Of a stretch of DNA of 64,000 nt, positions 42,992 to 51,788 are shown piece by piece; the stretch's first letter is position 1, and each line of letters starts with the position of its first letter. This DNA comes from JBMOKT01 sp049323895 (GTDB lineage: Bacteria > Bacillota > Peptococcia > Peptococcales > BICA1-8): contig JBMOKT010000039.1 in NCBI GenBank assembly GCA_049323895.1, forward strand, positions 344,517 through 408,516. Direction: 5' to 3'. The position numbers and the translations under genes were made by a program. The notes under the pieces were generated by a model that was given only the letters and a program-made list of their open reading frames with translations, was not told where the DNA came from and made no database searches.

Positions 42992-44086
42992 TTATGCACA
43001 TTCCCTGGCAATTGATTTAACTGCATTAAGCAAAGTATCAGTTTCTGCAATAGTATTAAAGAAACTAAAGCTTACCCTTACCGCACCTTGGGGATAGGTA
43101 CCCATAAACTTATGGGTATCCGGTGCCTGGTGCAGACCCGACTGGGTAGTAATTTGGTAGTTTCTTTTCAGAATTTCAGCTACAATATGGGGATCCAAGC
43201 CTTTTATGTTAAAGGAAACAATACCTATTCCGCTGCTTTTCTCCTGACCATAAATAAGAATACCAGGAATCTTTTTCAAACCATCGGACAGGTATTTAAC
43301 AAGGTTTTCCCGGTGAGCCCATATTTTTTCCATGCCAATTTCCTGTATAAATTTCACGGCTGCCCCTAACCCAGCAATGCCGGGGATATTAGCAGTGCCT
43401 AGTTCTACGTCGGCGAATAAATCTAAGGAAAGCTTATTTCCAATATAAAGTCCACCAATTCCCTGAGGTCCCATTAGGTGCTTATGTCCGCTAAAAGCAA
43501 GCAAATCTATAGCCATTTCTTCAACATTAATTGGGCAAATTCCCGCTGTTTGAGCACAATCAACCATAAAAAGTATTCCCTTTGCTTGGGCAACCTGTCC
43601 TATATCTTTAACAGGGTTTAGAGTTCCGGTCACATTTGAACCATGGGTAAGAATAATCATTTTTGTATTATTTTTAATGACATTTTCTACATAAAGGGGT
43701 GAAAGACCCCGTTCAAGGGAACAAGGGATTTTTGTTATCTCAATGCCTTTTTCCCTAAAATTTTCTAATTGTTGCACAATGGAGTTATGTTCCATAGAAC
43801 TGGTTAGAACATGATCCCCAGGTTTAATTAAGTTATTCAATGCAATACTAATGGCTGTAGTACAGTTAGGTGTAAAAAATATGTTATTTGGATTTGTCCC
43901 CTGAAATAAATTGACAAGCAAGGCTTTCGTTTTGTGTACAATAAGGTCAGGGTTTAATTCTTCGGTTTTAGCGGGTAAATAATTAATATTAGTGGAATAC
44001 TGATTTAAGTATTTATTTATTGTTTCCTGTACCTGTTGTGGCTTGGGCCAAGTGGATGCGGCATTATCGAAATAAATTGACACCAT
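42992..44086 (-). CDS. Class V aminotransferase (cysteine-desulfurase-like, catalytic Cys replaced)
   Basis: PLP enzyme of 364 residues. It has EHNSIVQQL, the PLP-phosphate region HGSNVTGT, Asp in VDCAQTAG and the Schiff-base lysine K202 in FSGHKHLMGP. In the closest desulfurase subgroup the active loop reads G-L-H-C-A-P; here it is G-L-H-Q-A-P with Gln320 (CAG at 43127-43129 on the minus strand), and no other Cys lies near. Persulfide chemistry is therefore unlikely. Possible roles are a C-S lyase, isomerase or other PLP reaction. It is divergent from cysK, suggesting sulfur amino acid metabolism. Confidence 0.88.
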   Translation of the reverse strand: MVSIYFDNAASTWPKPQQVQETINKYLNQYSTNINYLPAKTEELNPDLIVHKTKALLVNLFQGTNPNNIFFTPNCTTAISIALNNLIKPGDHVLTSSMEHNSIVQQLENFREKGIEITKIPCSLERGLSPLYVENVIKNNTKMIILTHGSNVTGTLNPVKDIGQVAQAKGILFMVDCAQTAGICPINVEEMAIDLLAFSGHKHLMGPQGIGGLYIGNKLSLDLFADVELGTANIPGIAGLGAAVKFIQEIGMEKIWAHRENLVKYLSDGLKKIPGILIYGQEKSSGIGIVSFNIKGLDPHIVAEILKRNYQITTQSGLHQAPDTHKFMGTYPQGAVRVSFSFFNTIAETDTLLNAVKSIARECA

Positions 44087-44114
44087 TTCACCTTCTTTAT
44101 TTCAAAAGTAAAGT

Positions 44115-44137
44115 AATCCTATAAATATACTAGGATT
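44115..44137. promoter_or_regulatory. Inverted repeat in the divergent aminotransferase/cysK region
   Basis: AATCCTA and TAGGATT separated by 9 nt, close to the aminotransferase start. A second sequence, GGAATA-GTC-GGAATA (44244-44258), precedes cysK. They might be sites for a cysteine-sensing Rrf2-type repressor, which is inference. Confidence 0.4.
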
Positions 44138-44191
44138 TATATTTATATTTTATTGGAATATTTGTTTAAGGTCAACATTACAAAAATTATC

Positions 44192-44220
44192 TTGACAATT
44201 TATTAGTATTTTATTTAAAT
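44192..44220 (+). promoter_or_regulatory. cysK promoter
   Basis: TTGACA (44192-44197) and TTAAAT (44215-44220) with a 17-bp spacer, 60 bp before the start codon. Confidence 0.65.
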
Positions 44221-44279
44221 AAAGATAGTAATAAAAACCGATAGGAATAGTCGGAATATATTTTTTGGAGGATGGTAAT

Positions 44280-45215
44280 ATGATGAAAATTGCTGGCAAT
44301 CTAACTGAACTAATAGGCAAAACACCTCTTTTAGAGTTAAAAAATTTTAGTAGTCAACATAGCCTTAAAGCCAGGGTTATTGCAAAACTGGAGTATTTTA
44401 ATCCTGCCGGAAGTGTCAAGGACAGGGTTGGTTATGCCATGATAAAGGATGCAGAAGAAAAAGGACTAATTAATAAGGAAACGGTAATTGTTGAACCTAC
44501 CAGTGGTAATACCGGGGTTGCCTTGGCTTTCGTTGCTGCCGCAAAGGGGTATAGACTAATCCTTACCATGCCGGACTCCATGAGTGTAGAGAGGAGAAAC
44601 CTTTTTAAGGCTTTAGGAGCGGAATTGGTCTTAACTCCTGGAAGCCTGGGAATGAAGGGGGCTATCGAAGAAGCAGAAAAAATTGCAAGCCAGACACCTA
44701 ACTCCTTTATTCCTCAGCAATTCAAAAATCCTGCTAACCCGGAAATGCACCGCAGGACGACTGCTTTGGAAATTTGGGAAGATACTGACGGAGGTATTGA
44801 TATTTTTGTTGCCGGTATAGGTACTGGAGGAACAATAACCGGAGTTGGTGAAGTTTTAAAAGCAAAAAAATCCGACCTTAAGGTAATAGGTGTAGAACCA
44901 GCTGATTCACCGGTAATATCGGGGGGTAACCCAGGGACCCACAAAATACAAGGCATTGGAGCGGGTTTTATTCCAGATATTCTAAATGTAAAAATACTTG
45001 ATGAAGTTATCAAGGTTAAGAATGAAGATGCATTTCAAACCGCCAGAGACCTGGCTAAAACCGAAGGTCTCCTGGTTGGAATTTCTTCGGGTGCTGCGTT
45101 ATTTGCTGCAGTAGCGGCGGCCAAAAGGGAAGAAAATCAAGACAAGGTAATTGTCGTTATTCTTCCTGATACGGGTGAGAGATATCTTTCTACGTCTCTT
45201 TTTCAAGAGGAATAA
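44280..45215 (+). CDS. cysK: Cysteine synthase (O-acetylserine sulfhydrylase)
   Basis: PLP enzyme of 311 residues making cysteine from O-acetylserine and sulfide. It has the PLP lysine in PAGSVKDRVG, the substrate loop PTSGNTGVALA, the phosphate loop GTGGTITG and ISSGAALFAA. The length is normal. ATG 44280 is 8 nt after GGAGG; the earlier TTG at 44265 is part of the ribosome binding site region. Confidence 0.95.
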   Translation: MMKIAGNLTELIGKTPLLELKNFSSQHSLKARVIAKLEYFNPAGSVKDRVGYAMIKDAEEKGLINKETVIVEPTSGNTGVALAFVAAAKGYRLILTMPDSMSVERRNLFKALGAELVLTPGSLGMKGAIEEAEKIASQTPNSFIPQQFKNPANPEMHRRTTALEIWEDTDGGIDIFVAGIGTGGTITGVGEVLKAKKSDLKVIGVEPADSPVISGGNPGTHKIQGIGAGFIPDILNVKILDEVIKVKNEDAFQTARDLAKTEGLLVGISSGAALFAAVAAAKREENQDKVIVVILPDTGERYLSTSLFQEE

Positions 45216-45275
45216 GCATATTTTGCTATCGTATACTGATGAAAAATATTTTATTAATCAAATAATTAATATTAC

Positions 45276-45304
45276 TTGCATAACTTAGAAATTAATTGTA
45301 TTAT
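45276..45304 (+). promoter_or_regulatory. metA-metY promoter
   Basis: TTGCAT (45276-45281) and TATTAT (45299-45304) with a 17-bp spacer, starting transcription about 25 bp before the SAM-I riboswitch. Confidence 0.65.
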
Positions 45305-45333
45305 TTAGTTCAACAAAACAAAAAATAGAAAAA

Positions 45334-45490
45334 AACTCATCAAGAGAGATGGAGGGACTGGCCCTATGATATCTCAGCAACCATTTAGATTATTTCTAAA
45401 AAGGTGCTAATTCCAGCAGAACTATTGTTCTGACCGATGGGAAGAAAAAACCTGCCAGGTTAGCCTTCTCTAAAGTCAGAGAAGGCTTTT
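45334..45490 (+). promoter_or_regulatory. SAM-I (S-box) riboswitch
   Basis: It carries the hallmark CTCATCAAGAGAG (45336-45348) and GGAGGGACTGGCCC, then AGCAACC, GGTGCTAATTCC and GATGGGA. These give the P1-P4 core. A terminator follows (AGCCTTCTCT 45462-45471 with AGAGAAGGCT 45478-45487, then TTTTTA). High S-adenosylmethionine should switch off metA and metY. Confidence 0.95.
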
Positions 45491-45517
45491 TATTTTTTAC
45501 AGAAAGGATTGATGCAG

Positions 45518-46432
45518 ATGCCTGTTGTTATACCCGAAAATTTGCCGGCCTACAAAACTTTGGAAGAAGAAAATATTTTTGTGATGAAAGAAAATAGGGC
45601 TTTAAGTCAGGATATCAGACCCTTAGAGATTGCGCTTGTCAATCTTATGCCCACCAAGATAGCTACAGAAACTCAATTGCTGCGGTTAATAGGAAATACT
45701 CCTCTCCAGGTCAATGTAGAACTTTTGCATACTAAGACACATAAATCAACCAATACCTCAGAGGAGCATTTAACAATGTTTTATAAAACCTTTGATGAGG
45801 TAAAAGGTAAAAAGTATGATGGAATGATTATTACCGGTGCACCTGTTGAACATCTTGCATTTGAGGAAGTTAATTACTGGGAAGAGTTAAAGGAAATAAT
45901 GGACTACTCCACCCAAAACGCCACATCTACCCTTTTTATTTGCTGGGCCGCCCAGGCAGCCTTAAATCATTTTTACGGTATACCTAAATATCCCCTTGGG
46001 GAAAAAATGTTTGGAGTATTCCCTCATCGGGTAATTACAAGAACAACAAAGCTTACTCGGGGTTTTGATGATGAGTTCAATGCGCCCCATTCACGGCATA
46101 CTGAAATTTTGCGGGAGGATATTGAAAAAGTTGAGGATCTGCAGATTATCGCAGAATCTGAAATGTCCGGGGTTTATATTGTGGAGAGCAAGGACGGAAG
46201 ACAGGTTTATGTAACCGGTCATTCCGAATACGATTCCTATACCTTAAAATCCGAATATGATCGGGATGTCGCCAGGAATCTTCCTATCAAAGTCCCCTAT
46301 AATTATTACCCTGATGATAATCCTGCAATTGATCCCGTAGTAAGATGGAGGAGTCATGCTAATTTATTGTTTTCTAACTGGCTTAACTATTATGTTTATC
46401 AAGAGACACCTTATGACCTTAAAAAAATATAA
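45518..46432 (+). CDS. metA: Homoserine O-acetyltransferase (MetA family)
   Basis: Acylates homoserine in methionine synthesis. Counting from ATG 45518 (MPVVIPENLPA, the usual MetA N-terminus), the acyl-CoA specificity residue is Glu111 (GAPVEH) and the nucleophile is Cys142 (FICWAAQ). Both fall at the published numbering. Glu111 marks acetyl-CoA use, whereas Gly marks succinyl-CoA, so this is an acetyltransferase despite the common succinyltransferase label. The numbering also confirms the start. Regulated by the upstream SAM-I riboswitch. Confidence 0.95.
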   Translation: MPVVIPENLPAYKTLEEENIFVMKENRALSQDIRPLEIALVNLMPTKIATETQLLRLIGNTPLQVNVELLHTKTHKSTNTSEEHLTMFYKTFDEVKGKKYDGMIITGAPVEHLAFEEVNYWEELKEIMDYSTQNATSTLFICWAAQAALNHFYGIPKYPLGEKMFGVFPHRVITRTTKLTRGFDDEFNAPHSRHTEILREDIEKVEDLQIIAESEMSGVYIVESKDGRQVYVTGHSEYDSYTLKSEYDRDVARNLPIKVPYNYYPDDNPAIDPVVRWRSHANLLFSNWLNYYVYQETPYDLKKI

Positions 46433-46480
46433 CCTAATTCCAACTATACCTATATGAATAATCAATAAGGAGCGATGAAA

Positions 46481-47767
46481 ATGACTGAAAGAGTATTAAA
46501 ATTTGATACACTGCAAATCCACGGCGGGCAAAAGCCCGATCCTACAACTGGCTCCCGTGCGGTACCCATTTATCAGACTACCTCCTATGTTTTTAATGAT
46601 ACGGACCACGCAGCAAACTTATTTGCATTAAAGGAATTTGGCAATATTTATACCAGGATTATGAATCCCACCACTGATGTTTTTGAACAAAGGATAGCTC
46701 TGCTGGAGGGAGGGGTAGGTGCTTTGGCTGTTGCCTCAGGCTCAGCGGCTATTACCTACGCCATTCTAAATATTGCCGGTGCTGGAGATGAAATTGTAGC
46801 CGCCAGTACTTTATACGGGGGCACATACAATTTGTTTTCTTTAACATTACCTAAATTAGGAATTAAAACTACTTTTGTAAATCCTGATAATCTTGATGAG
46901 TATAAAAATGCCATTAATGAAAAAACCAAAGCCATTTATATTGAGACTATAGGCAATCCCCAGATAAATATTATAGATATTGAAAAAGTTGCCGAGATTG
47001 CTCATGCCCATGGTCTGCCTTTGATAATAGACAATACCTTTGGTACACCCTACCTTATCAAACCTATTGAATTTGGTGCTGATATTGTAGTCCATTCTGC
47101 AACTAAATTTATTGGAGGGCATGGTACTGCCATTGGCGGAGTAATAGTTGATTCCGGCAAATTTGACTGGGAAAAGAGTGGAAGATTTTCTGAATTTACT
47201 AAACCCGATCCCAGCTATCATGGACTAAAATATGTAGAAGCATTTGGACCACTTGCCTATATTTTGAAAGCCCGGGTACAACTCCTCAGGGATACAGGAG
47301 CAGCATTAAGCCCCTTTAATTCATTTTTGCTTTTACAAGGATTAGAAACCCTTTCACTACGTGTAGAAAGGCATGTTGCCAATACTAATAAAATTGCACA
47401 ATTCTTAGAAAATCATCCTCATGTAGGCTGGGTAAACTACCCCGGTTTAAAGAGCAGTAAATACTATGCTTTAGCACAAAAATATCTGCCCAGGGGTTCA
47501 GGTTCCATACTAACCTTTGGCATTAAGGGTGGGACAGAAGCCGGCAAAAAGTTTATTAATAATCTGGAATTATTTTCTCTGCTGGCTAATGTTGCCGATG
47601 CCAAGTCACTTGTTATTCACCCCGCTAGCACAACCCATGCCCAGTTATCCGAAGAAGAACAAATTAAGGCCGGAGTTACCCCTGATATGATAAGATTATC
47701 AATTGGAATTGAGGATGCTGAAGATTTAATATTTGATTTGGACCAAGGGTTGAACAAATCACAATAA
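46481..47767 (+). CDS. metY: O-acetylhomoserine sulfhydrylase
   Basis: Cys/Met-metabolism PLP enzyme of about 428 residues. It makes homocysteine from O-acetylhomoserine and sulfide, the step after MetA. It has GGVGALAVASGSAA, IIDNTFGTPYL and the PLP lysine in VVHSATKFIGGHG; the long MetY-type length distinguishes it from MetB/MetC. ATG 46481 is 8 nt after AAGGAG; the ATG at 46475 is too close to it. Confidence 0.93.
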   Translation: MTERVLKFDTLQIHGGQKPDPTTGSRAVPIYQTTSYVFNDTDHAANLFALKEFGNIYTRIMNPTTDVFEQRIALLEGGVGALAVASGSAAITYAILNIAGAGDEIVAASTLYGGTYNLFSLTLPKLGIKTTFVNPDNLDEYKNAINEKTKAIYIETIGNPQINIIDIEKVAEIAHAHGLPLIIDNTFGTPYLIKPIEFGADIVVHSATKFIGGHGTAIGGVIVDSGKFDWEKSGRFSEFTKPDPSYHGLKYVEAFGPLAYILKARVQLLRDTGAALSPFNSFLLLQGLETLSLRVERHVANTNKIAQFLENHPHVGWVNYPGLKSSKYYALAQKYLPRGSGSILTFGIKGGTEAGKKFINNLELFSLLANVADAKSLVIHPASTTHAQLSEEEQIKAGVTPDMIRLSIGIEDAEDLIFDLDQGLNKSQ

Positions 47768-47793
47768 GTGATATAGAGTTTAGAAATAAATTT

Positions 47794-47822
47794 GCGACCC
47801 AATTTTCTGTGGGTCGCTTTTC
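47794..47822 (+). terminator. Terminator of the metA-metY operon
   Basis: GCGACCCA and TGGGTCGC with an 8-nt loop, then TTTTC. Confidence 0.85.
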
Positions 47823-47987
47823 ATAATAGGGGCAAAGATTTAGTAGCACGGTTACAGGTAATTGCCAATCGATTCAAATGATATCAATATATATAGATAT
47901 ATATATTGACTAATTCTCTTTTATTCACTTAAACTATAAGAAATTGCAAATACTAAACCTTATTGGTAAATAGGAGGTATATCTGGT

Positions 47988-50399
47988 ATGGAAAAAGTTA
48001 ACCTCAAAGTAGAGGGTATGACCTGTGCAGCCTGTGCTGCTAAAATAGAAAAATCATTAAACAAAATGGATGGCGTCAAAAATGCAAACATTAACTTAGC
48101 AATGGAAAAGGCAGTAGTGGAGTTTGAACCGGACAAGCTATCTATTAATGACATTAGTGACAAAATAGTAAAACTTGGTTATGGTGTTTTTATTGATAAG
48201 GTTGAATTAAAAATTACTGGTATGACTTGTGCGGCTTGTGCTGCCAAATTAGAGAAGAAGCTTAATTCTCTCAAAGGGGTAGTAAAAGCCACAGTTAATT
48301 TGGCTACAGAAAAAGCTTCCATAACCTTTTATAGTTCCGTAATTGAAGTTGCCGATTTTAAGAAAACTATTGAGAAATTAGGCTATAAAGGGGAAAGCAT
48401 AGATAATAAGATTGACCTTGATAAAGAGCGGGAAGCAAGGGATAGGGAAATCAAAAAGCAGAAGGGTTATTTTATATTTTCTGCTATATTGTCCTTACCT
48501 TTAGCCCTTTTCATGTTTGCCGAATTATTTGTCTGGACTTGGGTTCCTGGAATTATCTTTAACAAGTACTTCCAGTTAATGTTAGCAACACCTATCCAGT
48601 TTATTGCCGGGGCACAGTTTTATAAAGATGCATACTACGCCCTTAAGAATAAAAGTGCCAACATGGCAGTACTGGTAGCGTTAGGGACAACGGCTGCATA
48701 TTTATTCAGTCTTGTAGTAACCTTCTGGGGTCATGAAATCGGTGAAATGCATGTCTATTACGAAACATCAGCTATCATAATAACCCTTATAATCTTAGGT
48801 AAACTATTGGAAGCAATTGCTAAAGGCAAAACATCGGAAGCTATTAAAAAATTAATGGGACTGCAGGCTAAAACTGCACGGGTTATCCGGGATAACCAGG
48901 AATATGACATCCCCATTGAAGACGTAACAGTGGGTGATTTAATTATGGTGCGCCCAGGGGAGAAGGTCCCCGTGGACGGTATTATTAAAGAAGGCTATTC
49001 TGCCCTTGATGAATCAATGCTCACTGGGGAAAGTATCCCAGTGGACAAAAAAGCTGGAGATGAGGTTATTGGTGCGACTATTAATAAACACGGAACCTTT
49101 AAATTTGAAGCAACTAAGGTGGGCAAAGATACAGCACTAGCACAGATTATCAAAGTAGTTGAGGATGCCCAAGGTTCCAAAGCGCCCATCCAAAGGATGG
49201 CTGATATAATATCAGCATATTTTGTACCGGCAGTAATTGTGGTGGCGATAATCACTTTTCTTTCCTGGTATTTTATTGTAGAACCTGGCAATTTCACTAA
49301 GGCGTTAATTAATTTCACAGCAGTTTTAGTTATAGCTTGTCCCTGTGCTTTAGGTCTGGCAACTCCAACTTCCATAATGGTTGGAACTGGGAAAGGCGCG
49401 GAAAATGGAATTCTAATTAAGGGTGGAGAGCATTTGGAAAACGCCCATAAACTGGATACGGTTGTATTGGATAAAACTGGAACTATTACTAAAGGTAAAC
49501 CGGAGGTAACCGATATCTTCAGTATCAATGGACTTGACGAAAATGACCTGTTGCGTATTGCTTCGATTACTGAAAAAGGTTCCGAGCATCCCTTAGGGGA
49601 AGCAATTGTTCTAAAAGGCAAAGAAGTTTTGGGAAACATACCTGACCCTCAGGAATTCAAAGCTATACCGGGACACGGAGTTGAGGCGGTAGTTGACAAT
49701 AATAGGGTTCTCTTAGGAACGAGAAAACTTATGGGGGAAAAGAACATTCCTTTTGAGCATATAGAAGATAAGATGGGACAGCTAGAGGAGCAAGGTAAAA
49801 CTGCCATGCTAATGGCTGTTAATAGTGAAGTTGCTGCGGTAATTGCTGTTGCCGATACTATTAAAGAGAGTTCATTAGAAGCTATTAAAGAATTGCAGAA
49901 AATGGGCATTGATGTGGTCATGATTACCGGTGATAATCAGCGGACGGCCCAAGCTATTGCCAATCAGGTTGGAATAATTCACGTTTTGGCAGAAGTACTA
50001 CCCGAGGATAAAGCTAAGGAGGTAGAAAAGCTGAAAGCCCAAGGAAAAAAGGTAGGAATGGTGGGAGACGGAATTAACGATGCACCAGCTCTGGCTACCG
50101 CTGATGTAGGTATGGCTATAGGTACCGGCACTGATGTAGCTATGGAGGCAGCTGATATAACATTGATGTCGGGAGATTTAAAAGGGATTCCTGCCAGCAT
50201 ACAATTAAGCAGGGCGACAATGAACAATATTAAGCAAAACCTATTTTGGGCTTTAATATACAATACCCTGGGCATTCCTGTAGCAGCCTTAGGCTTTTTA
50301 AACCCAGTTATTGCCGGAGGTGCTATGGCCTTTAGCTCCGTTTCTGTGGTAACTAATGCTTTAAGACTAAAAAGGTGGAAATATAAAAAAGGCTTCTGA
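47988..50399 (+). CDS. copA: Copper-translocating P-type ATPase
   Basis: Membrane Cu(I) exporter of 803 residues. Two N-terminal metal-binding domains each have GMTCAACAAK/L with a CxxC pair. Eight hydrophobic helices follow, with the transport motif CPC near residue 450 (ACPCALGLATP), the phosphorylation site DKTGT near 494, HP in SEHPLGEA, TGDN and GDGINDAPAL. The C-terminal helices contain the YN and MxxSS motifs (ALIYNTLGIP, MAFSSVSVV). Strong AGGAGG ribosome binding site. A copper-sensing regulator is not adjacent; a BlaI/CopY-family gene lies 1 kb downstream. Confidence 0.95.
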   Translation: MEKVNLKVEGMTCAACAAKIEKSLNKMDGVKNANINLAMEKAVVEFEPDKLSINDISDKIVKLGYGVFIDKVELKITGMTCAACAAKLEKKLNSLKGVVKATVNLATEKASITFYSSVIEVADFKKTIEKLGYKGESIDNKIDLDKEREARDREIKKQKGYFIFSAILSLPLALFMFAELFVWTWVPGIIFNKYFQLMLATPIQFIAGAQFYKDAYYALKNKSANMAVLVALGTTAAYLFSLVVTFWGHEIGEMHVYYETSAIIITLIILGKLLEAIAKGKTSEAIKKLMGLQAKTARVIRDNQEYDIPIEDVTVGDLIMVRPGEKVPVDGIIKEGYSALDESMLTGESIPVDKKAGDEVIGATINKHGTFKFEATKVGKDTALAQIIKVVEDAQGSKAPIQRMADIISAYFVPAVIVVAIITFLSWYFIVEPGNFTKALINFTAVLVIACPCALGLATPTSIMVGTGKGAENGILIKGGEHLENAHKLDTVVLDKTGTITKGKPEVTDIFSINGLDENDLLRIASITEKGSEHPLGEAIVLKGKEVLGNIPDPQEFKAIPGHGVEAVVDNNRVLLGTRKLMGEKNIPFEHIEDKMGQLEEQGKTAMLMAVNSEVAAVIAVADTIKESSLEAIKELQKMGIDVVMITGDNQRTAQAIANQVGIIHVLAEVLPEDKAKEVEKLKAQGKKVGMVGDGINDAPALATADVGMAIGTGTDVAMEAADITLMSGDLKGIPASIQLSRATMNNIKQNLFWALIYNTLGIPVAALGFLNPVIAGGAMAFSSVSVVTNALRLKRWKYKKGF

Positions 50400-50426
50400 A
50401 ATAAGCATTTATTTGAAGCCTTTTGT
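50387..50426 (+). terminator. Terminator overlapping the end of copA
   Basis: AAAAGGCTTC and GAAGCCTTTT around an 18-nt loop that contains the stop codon. Confidence 0.72.
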
Positions 50427-50569
50427 GAAACTCATTTATACTTTCCTATTCGTTATAAAAAATAAGTCACGGAAATCTTGATAATTTCTTAACATTTCTC
50501 AGAAATCTTCTTGAAGTTTGAGTGGTATTCTATAAATGAAGTTAATTAAATTAAAGGTGGTGAAATTAA

Positions 50570-51088
50570 ATGAAAAAAGCAATTGTTAGCGTGCTTCTAG
50601 TTCTAGTTGCTGTATTATTCTTTGCACCAGGTATGTTGATTGGTGCCGAGAGCCCAGCCTTTAACCCTGGACAACCTGGTCAAGGTTTCCGTCAAGGAAT
50701 GATGGGACGGGGGGGTATGGGTGGCGGTTATGGTATGGCTGCACAGGTAGCCGATGTTTTAGGGTCAGATGTCAATGATGTAGTTAAAGAAATCCAGGGT
50801 GGCAAAAGCTACTTGGAAATCGCAGCGGCAAAGGGAGTAAGTGCTGAAGATTTAACTCAAAAGCTATTAACCGCACATCAAGCCAGGCTGGATGAATATG
50901 TTCAAGCAGGTACCATGACCAAAGAGCAGGCAGAATTTATGCAAAGTAGAATGGAACAAAACATTAAGACTATGCTTGAGTACAAAAATGATGGGACAAG
51001 GGGCTTTGGTCGCAGGGGACAGGGCTGCGGCGGAGGCAGAATGGGATTTGGTTTTAATAGGACTGCCCCTGCTTCAACAAATATATAA
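50570..51088 (+). CDS. Secreted glycine-rich DUF2680-like protein
   Basis: 172 residues with an N-terminal signal peptide. A Gly/Met/Arg-rich stretch (RQGMMGRGGMGGGYGM) is followed by a helical domain with DVVKEIQGGKSYLEIAAAKGVSAEDL and LTAHQARLDEYVQAGTMTKEQAEFM (given here in part), the pattern of DUF2680 proteins. The tail is again Gly/Arg/Cys-rich (GRRGQGCGGGRMG). The Met- and His-containing exported regions next to copA could bind copper, but this is a guess. Function unknown. Confidence 0.72.
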   Translation: MKKAIVSVLLVLVAVLFFAPGMLIGAESPAFNPGQPGQGFRQGMMGRGGMGGGYGMAAQVADVLGSDVNDVVKEIQGGKSYLEIAAAKGVSAEDLTQKLLTAHQARLDEYVQAGTMTKEQAEFMQSRMEQNIKTMLEYKNDGTRGFGRRGQGCGGGRMGFGFNRTAPASTNI

Positions 51089-51093
51089 TGTAA

Positions 51094-51127
51094 AAAATTG
51101 AGGTACCTTTAAGGGTACCTCAATTTT
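51094..51127 (+). terminator. Terminator after the glycine-rich protein gene
   Basis: AAAATTGAGGTACC and GGTACCTCAATTTT around a 6-nt loop, then T and A. Confidence 0.88.
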
Positions 51128-51154
51128 TATAATAAGCCCCAAATTAAACATTAT

Positions 51155-51244
51155 GTGTTGATCAATAGCCGATAGCCAATGGCAATCATATTATTTAAAA
51201 AAAGAAATAACGAGTTTAACTAAAAGACGAAAAGACGAATTAAC
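51155..51244. repeat. Intergenic ATAGCC / AAGACGAA-type repeats
   Basis: ATCAATAGCCGATAGCCAATGGC (51161-51183) and AAAAGACGAAAAGACGAATT (51221-51240) resemble the dispersed short-repeat words elsewhere in the window. Confidence 0.4.
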
Positions 51245-51292
51245 CAATAGTAGAAAACAAATACCCTGAGGGCATATTGTTTTCTACTATTG
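51245..51292. repeat. Perfect 16-bp inverted repeat before the BlaI gene
   Basis: CAATAGTAGAAAACAA and TTGTTTTCTACTATTG flank a 16-nt loop containing ACCCTGAGGGC. It could be a terminator for upstream reading or a small mobile repeat. Confidence 0.65.
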
Positions 51293-51350
51293 TTTGTAGT
51301 AATTAATTTTAGTATAATTGCATTAGTAAATAACGGGTAGGGGGTGAAAT

Positions 51351-51788
51351 ATGTCCCTGAAGAAGATTTTTTCGGATTTTAAGCCCTTTCAGCATGGAGT
51401 AGGCAAGGTATTAGGACATCTCGAGGCTGATATCATGGAAATTGTCTGGAATAAAGAAAAGGTATCGGTGCGGGAGGTCTATGAACAGCTTAATTTAAAC
51501 AGGGAGATAGCATATACTACGGTAATGACTATTATGGGCAGGCTGGCAGAAAAAAATATCTTAACCAAAGAGCCGCGGGGGAATGCCTATGTTTACTCAC
51601 CGACCTTATCTAAAGATGAGTTTACCAGCCGAATGGTCAGTAACGTAATTGACGGCTTGCTTGAAGACTATGCTGATGCTGCTTTTGCCCATTTTATAAA
51701 TAAGATTGGTAATGCTGACCACAAGAAAATTGCCAATCTAGAAGCTTTGTTAAGTCAATATAAGGCAAAGGAGGAAATTGATGATTAA
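51351..51788 (+). CDS. BlaI/MecI/CopY-family transcriptional repressor
   Basis: 145-residue winged-helix regulator. HLEADIMEIVWNKEKVSVREVYEQL and IAYTTVMTIMGRLAEKNIL (helices 2-3) match the family, and the C-terminal helices form the dimer and protease-cleavage region. It precedes an M56 membrane peptidase with overlapping ends, the BlaI-BlaR1 arrangement. Since no beta-lactamase gene is present, the signal may instead be metal or envelope stress related to the flanking copA and DUF2318 genes. Confidence 0.9.
   Translation: MSLKKIFSDFKPFQHGVGKVLGHLEADIMEIVWNKEKVSVREVYEQLNLNREIAYTTVMTIMGRLAEKNILTKEPRGNAYVYSPTLSKDEFTSRMVSNVIDGLLEDYADAAFAHFINKIGNADHKKIANLEALLSQYKAKEEIDD

Noticed and set aside
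42992..44086. Calling this gene a cysteine desulfurase (csd/sufS)
   Set aside because: The catalytic Cys position is Gln and no nearby Cys can replace it.
47884..47905. ATATATAGATATATATAT run before copA
   Set aside because: Simple AT repeat; no clear regulator half-sites.
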